Shown piece after piece: positions 26,274 through 36,500 of a stretch of 64,000 nt of DNA. Source of the DNA: Tetranychus cinnabarinus (Eukaryota; Arthropoda; Arachnida; Trombidiformes; Tetranychidae); assembly GCA_022266195.1 (NCBI GenBank), contig WHVY01000007.1:1364001-1428000 (forward strand), written 5' to 3'. Both the position numbers and the translations under genes were made by a program. Under the pieces are notes generated by a model, which did not search any database, had not been told where the DNA came from, and worked only from the letters and a program-made list of their open reading frames with translations. Positions within the stretch are counted from its first letter, which is position 1; each line of letters starts with the position of its first letter.

Positions 26274-27224
26274 ATGGCTGAAGAGGCTACCGAGGAAGCT
26301 CAAGTTTACCCTCAAGAGCGTGATGTAAATGAAATCACTGCCCGTGCTCGAAAAATTTTATCCCTTGAAGGAGCCAAAAGTATCAACGATGAAGATTACC
26401 TAAGTAATCGAGAAGGTTACAAGATTTTTCGAGAAACGCTGATTGGTAAAGGTAAATTTTCTCAATTCTATGCTGCTCGAACCGCAAATGGTGTTGATGT
26501 TACCGTCAAGGTTTTACCACTCAGCTCTTTACCCATTAAATACAAGGAAAACCTGCTCAGACAAGGGACTAAAATATTGAGCTATTTCAAGACCTATCCG
26601 TGTGACCAGATTTCATCCATCATTGACATCTACATGACCAAGATAAAGGTTTACGTTTTCTGTGAACCATTAGGACAGGATTTGGAAAAGATATCAAGGA
26701 AAACGAGCTACAAAGAAGAGGAATTCAAACCATGGATAATTGATATAATGAAAGGTTTACAGTACCTCTATGAAAACTGTATTGGACATCGTAATTTACA
26801 AGCATCTAATGTAGTCTTGTCCGGAGACAAAGCAACTGCCAAGTTGACTGGTTTCGGCAATGCCATAGTTACTTGGGATCCTGATAAACAAGCACCTATT
26901 TATGCTGAGAAAGAGAAGGAACATCATCATCATTTGGCTCCTGAAACTTTAAAGGGTGAATATGATGCTCATATTGCGGACATTTGGGGCATTGGTTGTA
27001 TAATTTCAATCTTATTGACTCGAAAGCCTTGCTTTGAAAAGAAGACTCGAGACTATCTGGAAGGATACAAAACTCACCTACGACGCAATGAAACAGCCAT
27101 TGGCAGTGATTTGGAGTGTTTCCTGAATCGTGTTTTTATTGCTGAGCCAACCAATAGAGCACCTTTAAGTGAACTTATGGCCCATCATTGGATTGTTGGA
27201 GGTGAATCGGCTCATAATCACTAA
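26274..27224 (+). CDS. TSSK/CAMK-like serine/threonine pseudokinase, single exon
   Basis: A 316-residue intronless protein that is almost all kinase fold. It has a Gly-loop-like segment (IGKGKFSQFY, 57-66) and the VAIK-type lysine (VTVKV, K79). The helix-C glutamate is absent (RQGTKIL). The catalytic loop is HRNLQASN (172-179), so the HRD aspartate is Asn174. GFG replaces DFG (G193). An APE-like LAPE and the DIWGIGCI segment are kept. Losing both catalytic Asp residues means it should not transfer phosphate; it is likely a scaffold or allosteric partner. The closest resemblance that I can judge is to testis-specific (TSSK) or CAMK kinases. The lack of introns hints at an old retrocopy. An AATAAA-type signal lies at about 27453. 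Confidence 0.85.
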   Translation: MAEEATEEAQVYPQERDVNEITARARKILSLEGAKSINDEDYLSNREGYKIFRETLIGKGKFSQFYAARTANGVDVTVKVLPLSSLPIKYKENLLRQGTKILSYFKTYPCDQISSIIDIYMTKIKVYVFCEPLGQDLEKISRKTSYKEEEFKPWIIDIMKGLQYLYENCIGHRNLQASNVVLSGDKATAKLTGFGNAIVTWDPDKQAPIYAEKEKEHHHHLAPETLKGEYDAHIADIWGIGCIISILLTRKPCFEKKTRDYLEGYKTHLRRNETAIGSDLECFLNRVFIAEPTNRAPLSELMAHHWIVGGESAHNH

Positions 27225-27493
27225 TTTTTATTGAAATTCCTGGTGATTGAACTTTGTGGCAAAAACCAAATCTGTAAAACAACATTGATACAAATACTGT
27301 TTTTGCCAATCATACAAATATTCAATTTTTTCAATAATCAGCTTCACATTAGTATTACCTTTTGATTTTATCCATTTCCTTTTTCCTTAAAATTATAATT
27401 ATTTTCCAGTTTTGTTCAGCTATTCATTTAGTATAATTATTAAATAATTTGAAACAATAAAAATCCAAATTTTATTTTAACTTGAATGTTTCA
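27225..27493. other. Short spacer: 3' UTR of the pseudokinase gene
   Basis: AT-rich, with an AATAAA-type signal at about 27453. Nothing else is seen. Confidence 0.5.
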
Positions 27494-27564
27494 TGAAACC
27501 ATTCATAATTTAAATGGGTTGTTACTAAAAAGACACAACCAACACAATTTTAACACCAAAATCA

Positions 27565-27850
27565 AATTCAAGTTAATTTTTTAAAATCATTTGGGCAACA
27601 ACAGATGAATCATTTTTTTGACCACTTAACGCGTTTGTGGCTGCTTTACCAACAGTTTCTTCTAGCAGCCTGTACCGAAGAAGCTCAGTTTCTCTGTTTA
27701 CGAACCAAGTCTTTTTTTCTTGTGGATGACAAAAGTAAAGTCTCAAGAGGAAATGGGATATTTGATCACGACGACGAGCATCTTTCTTCAAAGTATTATG
27801 AGCACCCAAGGTTCTCGCATGTAAAGTAGTGATAAAGTTGTCACCAAATT
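27565..27850 (-). pseudogene. PRIM2: Fragment of PRIM2 exon 1 inside the fold-back element
   Basis: Bases 27565-27850 repeat 24964-25248 of PRIM2 exon 1 in the same orientation. I find one inserted A near the left edge and otherwise no difference. The fragment keeps an open minus-strand frame equal to about 77 residues of PRIM2 but has no start context or splice partners. It lies just inside the left end of the repeat element and abuts repeat sequence at 27850, so it is a captured or templated copy rather than a tandem duplication; the intact pseudokinase gene lies between source and copy. Confidence 0.93.
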
Positions 27851-28380
27851 GCTTTTATAAATTTTAATGGAGAACCAGAAAATGCACTTTATTACATGAA
27901 ATAAAGCTTCGGGTTTCTGTAAAACAGATATGTTCGATTTTCGTTTGAAACGACTTATTTCTATGACCGTAATACTAAGAGAGCTGAAACTTGGTATTTG
28001 TCCATAAAAACTGTTTGTACAACACATGCATTGCCTACTTTTTTCAATTTATGAACAGTTCTCTTGATTTTGGCCGTTGGACTTAAAACTTTGAGCCTCA
28101 ATATTTCGCGAATGGCATCACCTAGAATCATCATTCTTCGATCTTATATTAGATTTTATCATGGGCTATTGCATATTGAGATAGTAAATTATTCAAGACC
28201 CTACTAAAAAAGTTATAGCATTGTATTACTCTTGCTGTCAGATTTAAGACTCTATTCATAAAGTAGGTTGATTACTCAAACACAAACCTTAATTGTTAGA
28301 AGGATATTCAGTTTTAAATGTATTTAGTCATATTTTATCATAGCTTATAATAAAATCTAATGTTTAGTCAAAGAACAGAG

Positions 28381-30890
28381 ATTGTAGATGATGCCAGGCT
28401 CGAAATATCTGCCATTCAAAGTTTTAGGTCCAATGGCCAAAATCAAGAGAATTATCCATAAATTGAAAAAAGGATCAAATCCATGATGTGTAAAAACAAC
28501 TTTTATGGACAAATGCTAAGTTTCAGCTTTCTAAATCTTACGGTCATAGAAATAAGTCGATTCAAACGAACATCGAACTTTGTTTGTTTTACAGAAACAG
28601 AAAATGTTATTCCTCTAAATAAGACCATTTTCTTGTTACTCATGAACAGAAACATTAGTAAAATAAGTTTCGTGAAAAAGGCTGCTTCCATTGCTGGAAA
28701 AAAGCGGATCGAAGTTTCAAATTTGACTTCGATTTTCTCGAAAACTGTGCTTCGGAGGAATTATTAAATAGCACCAATAGACTCAGTTGTTATTTCCCTA
28801 AAAACTCACCAAGTCTCAACTTTATGCTCAAATGTTCGCGTCTTTTGCAGTAATTTTTGCATTTCATTTGCAAGTTTAGCCAGAAAATTGGTTTATTCAC
28901 CAAGATATGCATTAATATGAGTTTGTGTTTGTGAATAAAGCTGTTTCTTGCACATTTACAGCCCGAATATCATGATCCAAATGCGCTAAATGAAAGTTAT
29001 TGAATTGCATTGAATAATTTATTAGTGGAGAAGCAAATAAGTGAAAGAATAATGATTGTAGGTGATGCCATTCTCGAAATATTGAGCTTCAAAGTTTTAG
29101 GCCCAATGGCCAAAATCAAGTGAATTGTTCCTAAATTAAAGAAAGTAATCAAAGCATGTGTTGTACAAACAGTTTTTATGGACGAAGCATAAGTTTCAGC
29201 TCGTTAACTCTTACACTCATTGAATGCGGTCGGTTTAGATAAAAATCGAACTTGATCTATTTTACAGAAAACGAAAATGTTTTTTTCCAAAATAAGATCA
29301 TTTGCTGGTTTATCATCAAAAGAAACTTTGGGTAAATAAGTTTAGTGAAAAAATCTGCTTCCATAGCTGGAGAAAAGGCGATCGAAGCTTCAACTTTGAC
29401 CTCAAATTTCCTCGAAAACCGTCGATCTGATGAATCATTTATTAGCACCAATAGACTCAGATTTCATGTCTCTACAAATGTACCAAGTCTCAATTTTATG
29501 CTCAAATGTTCGAGTCTTTTGCAGTACTTTTTGTTTTTCATTTGCAAGTTAAACCAGAAAATTGGTTTATTTACCAAGAAATGGGTTTAGATGAGTTTTG
29601 TTTGTTGAAAAAGTTGTTTCTTGTCCATTTATAACTTAAATATCATGAATCGAATGGGCTAATTGAAAGTTATTGAATTGCATTGAATTACTAATTAAAG
29701 GAGAATATTTTGGCGAAAGAATAATGATTGTAGATGATGATATTCTCGAAATATTTATGTTGAAAGTTTTAAGTCCGATGTCCGGAATCAAGAGAACGGT
29801 TGATAAATTGAATAAAGTAGTCAAGGCATGGGTTGTACAAACAGTTTTTATGGACGAAGCACAAGTTTCAGCTCTTTAACTCTTACACTCATGGAATGTG
29901 ATCTGTTTAAATCAAAATCGAACTTGCCTGTTTTATTGAAACAAGGAAATTTCTTTTCTCAAAATAAGACCATTTTATGGTTTATCATCAAAAGATACAT
30001 CAGTAAGGTAAGTTTCGTGAAAAAATCTGTTTTCTTAGCTGATCAAAAGGCGATCGAAGTTCAAAATTTGACCTCAATTTTCTAGAAAACTGTCCATCGG
30101 ATGAATTATTAAATATCACCAATGGACTCAGTTTTTATGCCCTCACAAACCCAGTGAGTCTCAACTCTTAGCTCAAATGTTCGCGCATTTGGCAGTACTT
30201 TTTGCATTGCATGTGCAAGTTTAACCAGAAAATTGGTTTATTTACCAATAAATGGGTTTAGATGAGTTTTGCATGTTGAATAAGTTGTTGCTCGGTCATT
30301 TAAAGCATAAAAATCATAAACCAAATGCGCTAACGGAAAGTTATTGAACTGAATTGAATCGAATTGAACTACTAATTAGTGGACAATTAATTTAGTGAAA
30401 GAATAATGATTGTAGGAGATGCCATTCTCGAAATATTGAGCTTCAAAGTTTTAAGTCCAATGGCCAAAATCAAGAGAACTGTTTATAAATTGAAAAAAGG
30501 AACCAATTCATGATGTGAGCCAACAATTTTTGTAGACAAATAATAAGTTTCAACTCATTAACTCTTAAGGTCATAGAAAGCGATCGGTTTAGCTAGAAAT
30601 CGAACTTATCTGTCTTAAAGAAGATAGAAAATTGTATTCCTCAAAATAAATGAATTTTCTGGTTTTCCGTTAAAATTTACTTCAGGAAAATGAGTTTCAT
30701 GAAAAAATCTTCTTCCATGATTGTACAAAAGGCTATCGAAGTTTCAACTTTAAACTCGATTTCCTCGAAAACTGTTCATCAGAGAAATCTTCGATCGCAC
30801 AAATGGGTCCAATTTTCATGTCACTACAAAATAGCAGAGTCTAAATTTTGAAGAAATGAATTTTTAACCGTTTTTGCCCATTTGTGTCAA
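28381..30890 (+). repeat. Tandem ~675-bp repeat units, 3.7 copies
   Basis: The landmark ATTGTAG (followed by G(A/G)TGATGCCATTCTCG) recurs at 28381, 29055, 29727 and 30409, giving periods of 674, 672 and 682 bp. Each unit also carries TATGGACGAAGC..AGTTTCAGCTC, AAAAATCGAACTT, TCGATCGAAG-like and GACTCAGTTTTTATG blocks. Copies differ at many positions, so the array is old compared with the PRIM2 piece. Confidence 0.8.
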
Positions 30891-30948
30891 TTGTTTGGAT
30901 TGTGTCTTTTCAGTAACAACCGTTTAAATTTATTTATTTACATGGTTC

Positions 30949-31528
30949 TAAGTTATTGTATCATTTCAATTTAAATCACATTGATTTGAATATTTTGAAA
31001 TCTACGCAAAATTAAAGCGAAATGAGTTCGAAAAAAGGTTAGTTCGAATTTGATTTTGCGCAAACTTTTATCACGTGTAAAATTTTAAGAAATTGTTTAT
31101 TTGTGCCTTAATTTACATGTTGAATGAAAATTAGGCCAACATTGCTAATCTTTCCCTGTTAATCTCCCATGATCTATCTTGAGATTCATCACTATGCTCA
31201 TAAAGGCCAAATTAGCTGCTTCTGTTGGCTGAATGTCTAAAAAGTTGATCATATTATTGTGATACATAATTGTATTTATATTATCACAGTCGAATGTGTG
31301 TGTACACTGAATAATATCAGGACAATGACTTTGCTTTGTGGTCTGTTATTTATGAAATAATCTTCAACCATGTTTTTAATCATCAATACCAGAATGAAAT
31401 CAACTTGGTCCATAATTCATTTTCTGGATCACCATTTTTCTCTCCAAATTGATAATAACTCACAAGCCATCAAATAATTTACATTCACTCAGTGAATCTC
31501 CTAGTTTTTCACCCAAGACGTATCAAAA
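30949..31528. other. Intergenic stretch, nothing recognised
   Basis: AT-rich spacer between the fold-back element and the small membrane protein gene. It likely contains the latter's promoter. Confidence 0.55.
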
Positions 31529-31975
31529 ATGGATGCTAACAGAAGCAGTCAAAAAAAGAAAGTCACTATTGTGGATGAATTGCCGTCAAACGCCTTGGCC
31601 CAGGAGACAACTTCGTTCAGATGGCTTTTCCTATTTGTCAAGTGGCTTTTCATTTCTATCAATTCAATCTGTTTGGCTGGTCAATTGTATTGCCTGTTTG
31701 CTCCACATGTAATTATTTGGTCACCTGAAACAGCTCTTCTCATTTTGGGAATCTTTTTTGGAACTGTTCTCGCCTTTGTTGCTCTATTTGGTGCTGTGAA
31801 AGAGGAATGCTACATTATCCTTACCTACAACATTTTCATATCTGTCATTTATATCGTCTCCGTCTTTCAGCAATGGAGGTCCATGGCAGAAGAGATATCG
31901 CTTTTTTTCTATGTACTTCTTTGTTTTCTGTTCGCTCATCTAATTTATCGAAAACATATTCCAACAGCTGAATGA
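31529..31975 (+). CDS. Small four-helix membrane protein, tetraspanin-like core
   Basis: An intronless 148-residue frame with a polar N-terminus and four hydrophobic segments: about residues 30-53, 66-88, 93-112 and 121-140. The block LFGAVKEECYIILTYNIF resembles the end of helix 2 and start of helix 3 of tetraspanins (GA-KEN-C). But the loop between helices 3 and 4 is only a few residues, so the large extracellular loop with the CCG motif is absent. It may be a degenerate tetraspanin relative or an unrelated arthropod protein. Both ends sit on the cytosolic side in the simplest model. Function unknown. Confidence 0.65.
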   Translation: MDANRSSQKKKVTIVDELPSNALAQETTSFRWLFLFVKWLFISINSICLAGQLYCLFAPHVIIWSPETALLILGIFFGTVLAFVALFGAVKEECYIILTYNIFISVIYIVSVFQQWRSMAEEISLFFYVLLCFLFAHLIYRKHIPTAE

Positions 31976-32488
31976 AGTATTGAAGATTCACCTCTTTTTG
32001 AATATTGATAAATCTTATTTACTCTTTGCTCCAATCTCTAATGTGCCTTTGGTATATTAAAAGTTTCATTTGGGAATCATTTTGATTTCATCGTCTTGTG
32101 AATTTACACCGAAATTTCTATTAATGACTGATCTGGTATACTTTGACTTAATCTTTCGTCTTCGATTAGTTATTGGCTTCCATAGTATTATTATATGGTT
32201 AATAATTTTCATCGTTTAACTGCCAAATTCGTATGATCGTTCATCATGTTGGCTTTACTGTTTATTGTGTTCAACTTTCATTTCTAAGCAAATAGTTTAA
32301 TCTACTCAATGTATCTTTAATTTCAGCTTTGCTGAAAATCTCAAATTATTATCGACCTTTATTAAAATTCGAGTTAAACATCGAAATTTTGTTCCAATCT
32401 TTATTGTTTCATTTTTGCCAATTTATTATCGGCATATATTAATTACTTCAAAAGTTTTCTTAAAATTGTTACGCGACCAAATCTAATA

Positions 32489-32857
32489 CAGTAAGGGCTG
32501 AGATATTGAGACCCTCTCGGAATTGCTTTTGCTTATGATTACAAATGTATGAGTGAAAAAAATTTCAAGTCAGATTGAATAGTATTGAACATAAAAGAAG
32601 CAATTTATAGTAACGGCTGAGGTAATGAGACTTATTGGGATGGCTTATTGGCTCTATGCACCGAGCAGCGATTATTTAATCATTTTCAATCTTCTTTAAT
32701 TGATTGGATTCAGCGATTCATTGATTTTTTATGAAACAAAATTTGATTGAGCTAATTATCCAAAGAAATCGGAATAAAGCTTGATGAAATAAATTAGATT
32801 CAACGCCTTCTTAAGGAACTGTTCATGAATTGTGTCTCATTATCTCAGCCTTTACTG
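32489..32857. mobile_element. 369-bp TIR element with CAGTAA ends
   Basis: The left end CAGTAAGGGCTGAGATATTG matches the reverse complement of the right end, CAGTAAAGGCTGAGATAATG. TA precedes the left end and CA follows the right, which could be a mutated TA duplication. A third partial copy of the end (TAGTAACGGCTGAGGTAATG) lies inside at about 32608. There is no coding capacity. CAGT ends and TA flanks fit Tc1/mariner/pogo-derived MITEs. Confidence 0.65.
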
Positions 32858-33281
32858 CAAGAGATTTGCCAGATGTAATCTTCAGAAATCATGATCTCTC
32901 CTTGTCTTCCAGCCAATTTTTCTGATGCTATTTCTTATTTAATTCTGAGTGTTTTTGTTTACAAATTGTACCTATTGGTGTTATTACCAATTGATAAATT
33001 ATTATTATCATTTTTAAATAAAAGTCGAACCTTTATAAATTAATCTAATTGAAAACAGAATACCGATTTGAATTAAACCGCCAAGTAAATGTGAATATCT
33101 CAGCTGTGATAAACCGACTTAAGTGAAACCTTCAGACATCGCCTTTTAACATGCAATTACTTGTATGTTTTGCTCTCACTTTTATTAATTCTTTTCATTG
33201 AATCAATCATTAACTTTTAATAATTTGGTGCGTTTGTTCATCAACCCTTCAGTTTTGTTTCCCAGTGACATATTTAAGAGT

Positions 33282-33321
33282 ACAACATAGGAACTATATA
33301 AATTTAATGTTCCTATGTTGT
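33282..33321. other. Perfect 13-bp stem-loop upstream of ANKFY1
   Basis: ACAACATAGGAAC and GTTCCTATGTTGT are perfect inverted copies separated by 14 AT-rich bases, about 230 bp before the ANKFY1 start codon. It could be a remnant of a mobile element or a structured leader; nothing decides. Confidence 0.6.
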
Positions 33322-33549
33322 TCTGAATTTTACAGTCACACATAAAAAGACTATCTTTTTATTCACAATTATAGTGATCACGATTGTGGTTTCTCTTTTC
33401 TATTAATTTTTGCTGATTTTATTGCCATTGTTGGATACACCTCCAAATGTCTACTTGACTTGTGTTGGAAACACTTGGACTCATACAATTGTGTCTGTTA
33501 GTTTATTTTTGATCGTTTTGAAATTTATTTCTCTCTGACTCCTCGTATT

Positions 33550-36500
33550 ATGGAACGTGGTGAAGTGGAAAAATTAAGAGAACATCTCTCTTTATTAAGA
33601 GAACAGTATGTCAAATTACAATCCAAAAATTCTGAGATTGAACGCAAATATAATGTTCTGGTGGCAAGTGCCGGAGAAACCAACGAGAATCATTTTGTTA
33701 ACCGTCTAATGAAAACTATTGCCAATCTATTGGATAAAGAGGATTATAGTGATTGTACCATTTTGTTGAACGGAGGAGAAATCAAGGCTCACAAATTTAT
33801 TCTTAGCTCAAGAAGTGACCATTGGGGCGTTGAAGATCTGAATGAAGTTAGTACTCTCGATTGGAAGGATATACCTTACGATACTGGTTTAGTTATTTTG
33901 AAATGGATTTACACCGACCAAATTGATTTAACAAGTAATATAGAAGAAACTATCTTAACCATCATAAAAATAGCCAAGAGATTTCATTTAAGCTCTTTAG
34001 TGGAGAAATGTGAAGAATCACTGATGTCTTTTGTTAATGTCCGTAATTGTGTAAAATTTTACCAAATTGCTGATGAAATTCAAGCTGATGTACTCAAAAA
34101 CCACTGTTCTCAGTTAATTTCCAATTATTGGAATGACTTTGGCTCTGATGATTTTGCTCATATGTCAGCTTCCCTTCTTTTTAATATGTTCAAGGCAAAG
34201 ACGAGATTTCCTCTTCATCAAGCAATCAAAATCAAAAGAGAAGATGTTGTCTTTCTATATCTCATTGAATATGACAGTCAACTATTCACCAAAATCAATG
34301 AATTCGATGAAAGTGGAGAGATTCCATTAAATTTAGCTCTAAAAACTGGTCAACTTAGTATTGCTAAAACTTTACTTCGCCATCAAGCTAACATTAATGC
34401 TGTGGATGACAACTCGCGAACTTTATTACATCGTGCCATTGAACGCGATGATGGAGAGTCGATTAATTTCTTGATTGAATCGAGTGCCTCTGTTCATATT
34501 GCTACATCAAAGGAAAAGCTTACTCCATTACATCTAGTGTGCTCCAAAAAATTGTCTGATCCTACAATCTCTACGAAATTACTTGCTGCCGGATCAGATC
34601 CAAATCTTCAAGATGCAGAAGGAAACACTTGTCTTCATCTGGCCATTTTACATGATAATGAAATTGTTTTCAATGAACTTCTAGAATATCGAAATATATC
34701 ACTAGATACTAGAAATGCCAAAGGATTTACACCATTGACATTGGCTCTCTCACAGCTTGAGAGCAATGACATTTTTGCTATCAAATTAGTTGAAAAGGGT
34801 GCCTCTGTTGATTCTTCGGACCCTTCATCCGGCAATTCATTGTTGCATATTGCTGCTTCTGAGAAAAATGAATCTGCTGGCATTTTCTTGATTAACCATG
34901 GAGCAAAGATTAATGTTACTAATAAAAAAGGCGAGGCTCCTTTACACATTGCTGCGTCCCTTGGTTTGGAGAGGTTGGTCAAAACATTATTGGAAAATGG
35001 TGCCAATTGTAACATTGTTACTTCATCAACTACAGTTAACAGTAGTGATCCTTTTGCTTCACCAACTGAAAGAATTTCCAGCGATGAACTGCAAGTCTTT
35101 AATCAAACACCGTTGCATTTAACGGTTCTCAATAAACATGAAAACATAATTCGTATTATTTTGAGTTGTAAAGCATCTGATGGTAAAGACCTTGGATCGT
35201 CTATCACCCTCCCAAATCTAAATATCAAAGATTCAAATGATGAAACACCTCTTTCTATAGCAATCAGATTGAAGTTATTAGATATTGCTCAGTTATTGAT
35301 TGATGAAGGAGCCAATGTTAATATTAAAGACTCAACTGGATATACATTACTTCACAAGGCAATCATTAATGAGGATTCTAGAGGAGCTTTGTTCCTCTTA
35401 AATCATGGTGCTGATATTAATCTTTCCACGCCAAATGGTGAAACACCATTACAATTAGTTGTAAAACATCAACTCGAATCAGTCTTAATCGATTTGTGTT
35501 CTAAAGGAGCTGATGTAAATACACTTGACGAGAATGGAAACTCTCCGCTCTGGATTGCCTTGGAAAATAAAAATGAAGATATTGCATCTATTTTGGTACA
35601 ATATGAATGTGATACAAACTGTTGGGGTGAAGGGCCTGGTGGCTGTTGGCAAACCATTCTTCATCGATCTCTCGACGAAAATAATGAGTTCATCGCTGTT
35701 TTCCTTATTCGAAGTGGATGTGACCTCAATTCACCTCGTAAACCATCTCCTGATGGTAAAGGTGACGAAGAGGCTCATGATGGCCAAACACCGTTGCATA
35801 TGGCATGTGCTTGGGGGCTAGAGAATGTTGTACAAACATTACTCGAGTTTGGAGCAAGTGTAAATATTCAAGATGCCGATGGAAAAACTCCTCTTCATAT
35901 TGCTATTTTTAATCAACATTCAACCATAATATCTCTCCTTCTTTGTCATCCCTCTCTTAATCTTAATTTACGAGATCGTAATGGATGTACACCTTTTGCC
36001 ACAGCAATGAGCATAAAAAACAACAAAGCTGCTCAAGAGATTCTCAATCGGGACCCCAATTCGGCGGAAAAGTATGATGCCAAAGGATACAATTTTCTTC
36101 ATACCGCAATTAAACGTGGTGATATTGAAAGTGTCCTCTTCTTGTTATCAATTAATGTTAACATTCATTCTCGAGTCCAAGATCCAGTCCAAATGACACC
36201 TCTCCATTTATCTGTTGAATGTGGGTCAGAGTTGATTCTTAGAAATTTACTTTTGGCTGGTGTGAACATTAATGATGTCACCGCACAAAAGCAAACTGCT
36301 CTCCATATTGCCGCTGAACATGATCACAGTGTTATTGCAAGTATTTTGTTGGAAAAAGGAATTGATTTTAATGTTGCCGATATTAATCTTAATAATGCCT
36401 TACACATTGCATGCCAAAAAGGTCACCTTGCAACAGTAAAAGTTCTAATGAACGAGTCAACAATTCAATCTGACGCTTGTAACGCCAAGGGACAAACTCC

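Larger units (their letters stand above)
27494..30948. mobile_element. Fold-back repeat element 1 with captured PRIM2 piece
   Basis: The ends are inverted copies: GGTTGTTACTAAAAAGACAC near 27514 on the left, and on the right, in reverse complement, GGTTGTTACTGAAAAGACAC near 30915. The flanking TTTAAAT is itself palindromic. Inside, 27851-28140 is an inverted copy of about 28381-28690 around a loop at about 28141-28380. The right arm continues as ~675-bp tandem units to 30890. The left arm is interrupted or replaced by the PRIM2 copy. The loop shares sequence, in the opposite orientation, with the loop of element 2 (54.7-54.9 kb). No transposase gene is visible. It resembles a fold-back transposon moved by another element. 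Confidence 0.75.
31976..33549. other. Intergenic stretch with one small inverted-repeat element
   Basis: AT-rich. It contains the element at 32489-32857 and a short perfect stem-loop at 33282-33321. The last ~200 bp are probably ANKFY1 promoter and leader. Confidence 0.6.

Noticed and set aside
27573..27809. 78-codon minus-strand frame as an independent primase-like gene
   Set aside because: It is the copied PRIM2 fragment with no promoter, start context or partner exons.
28483..30085. Repeat-unit frames as genes
   Set aside because: They recur with each repeat unit in both orientations and show no protein family; kept only as a weak finding.
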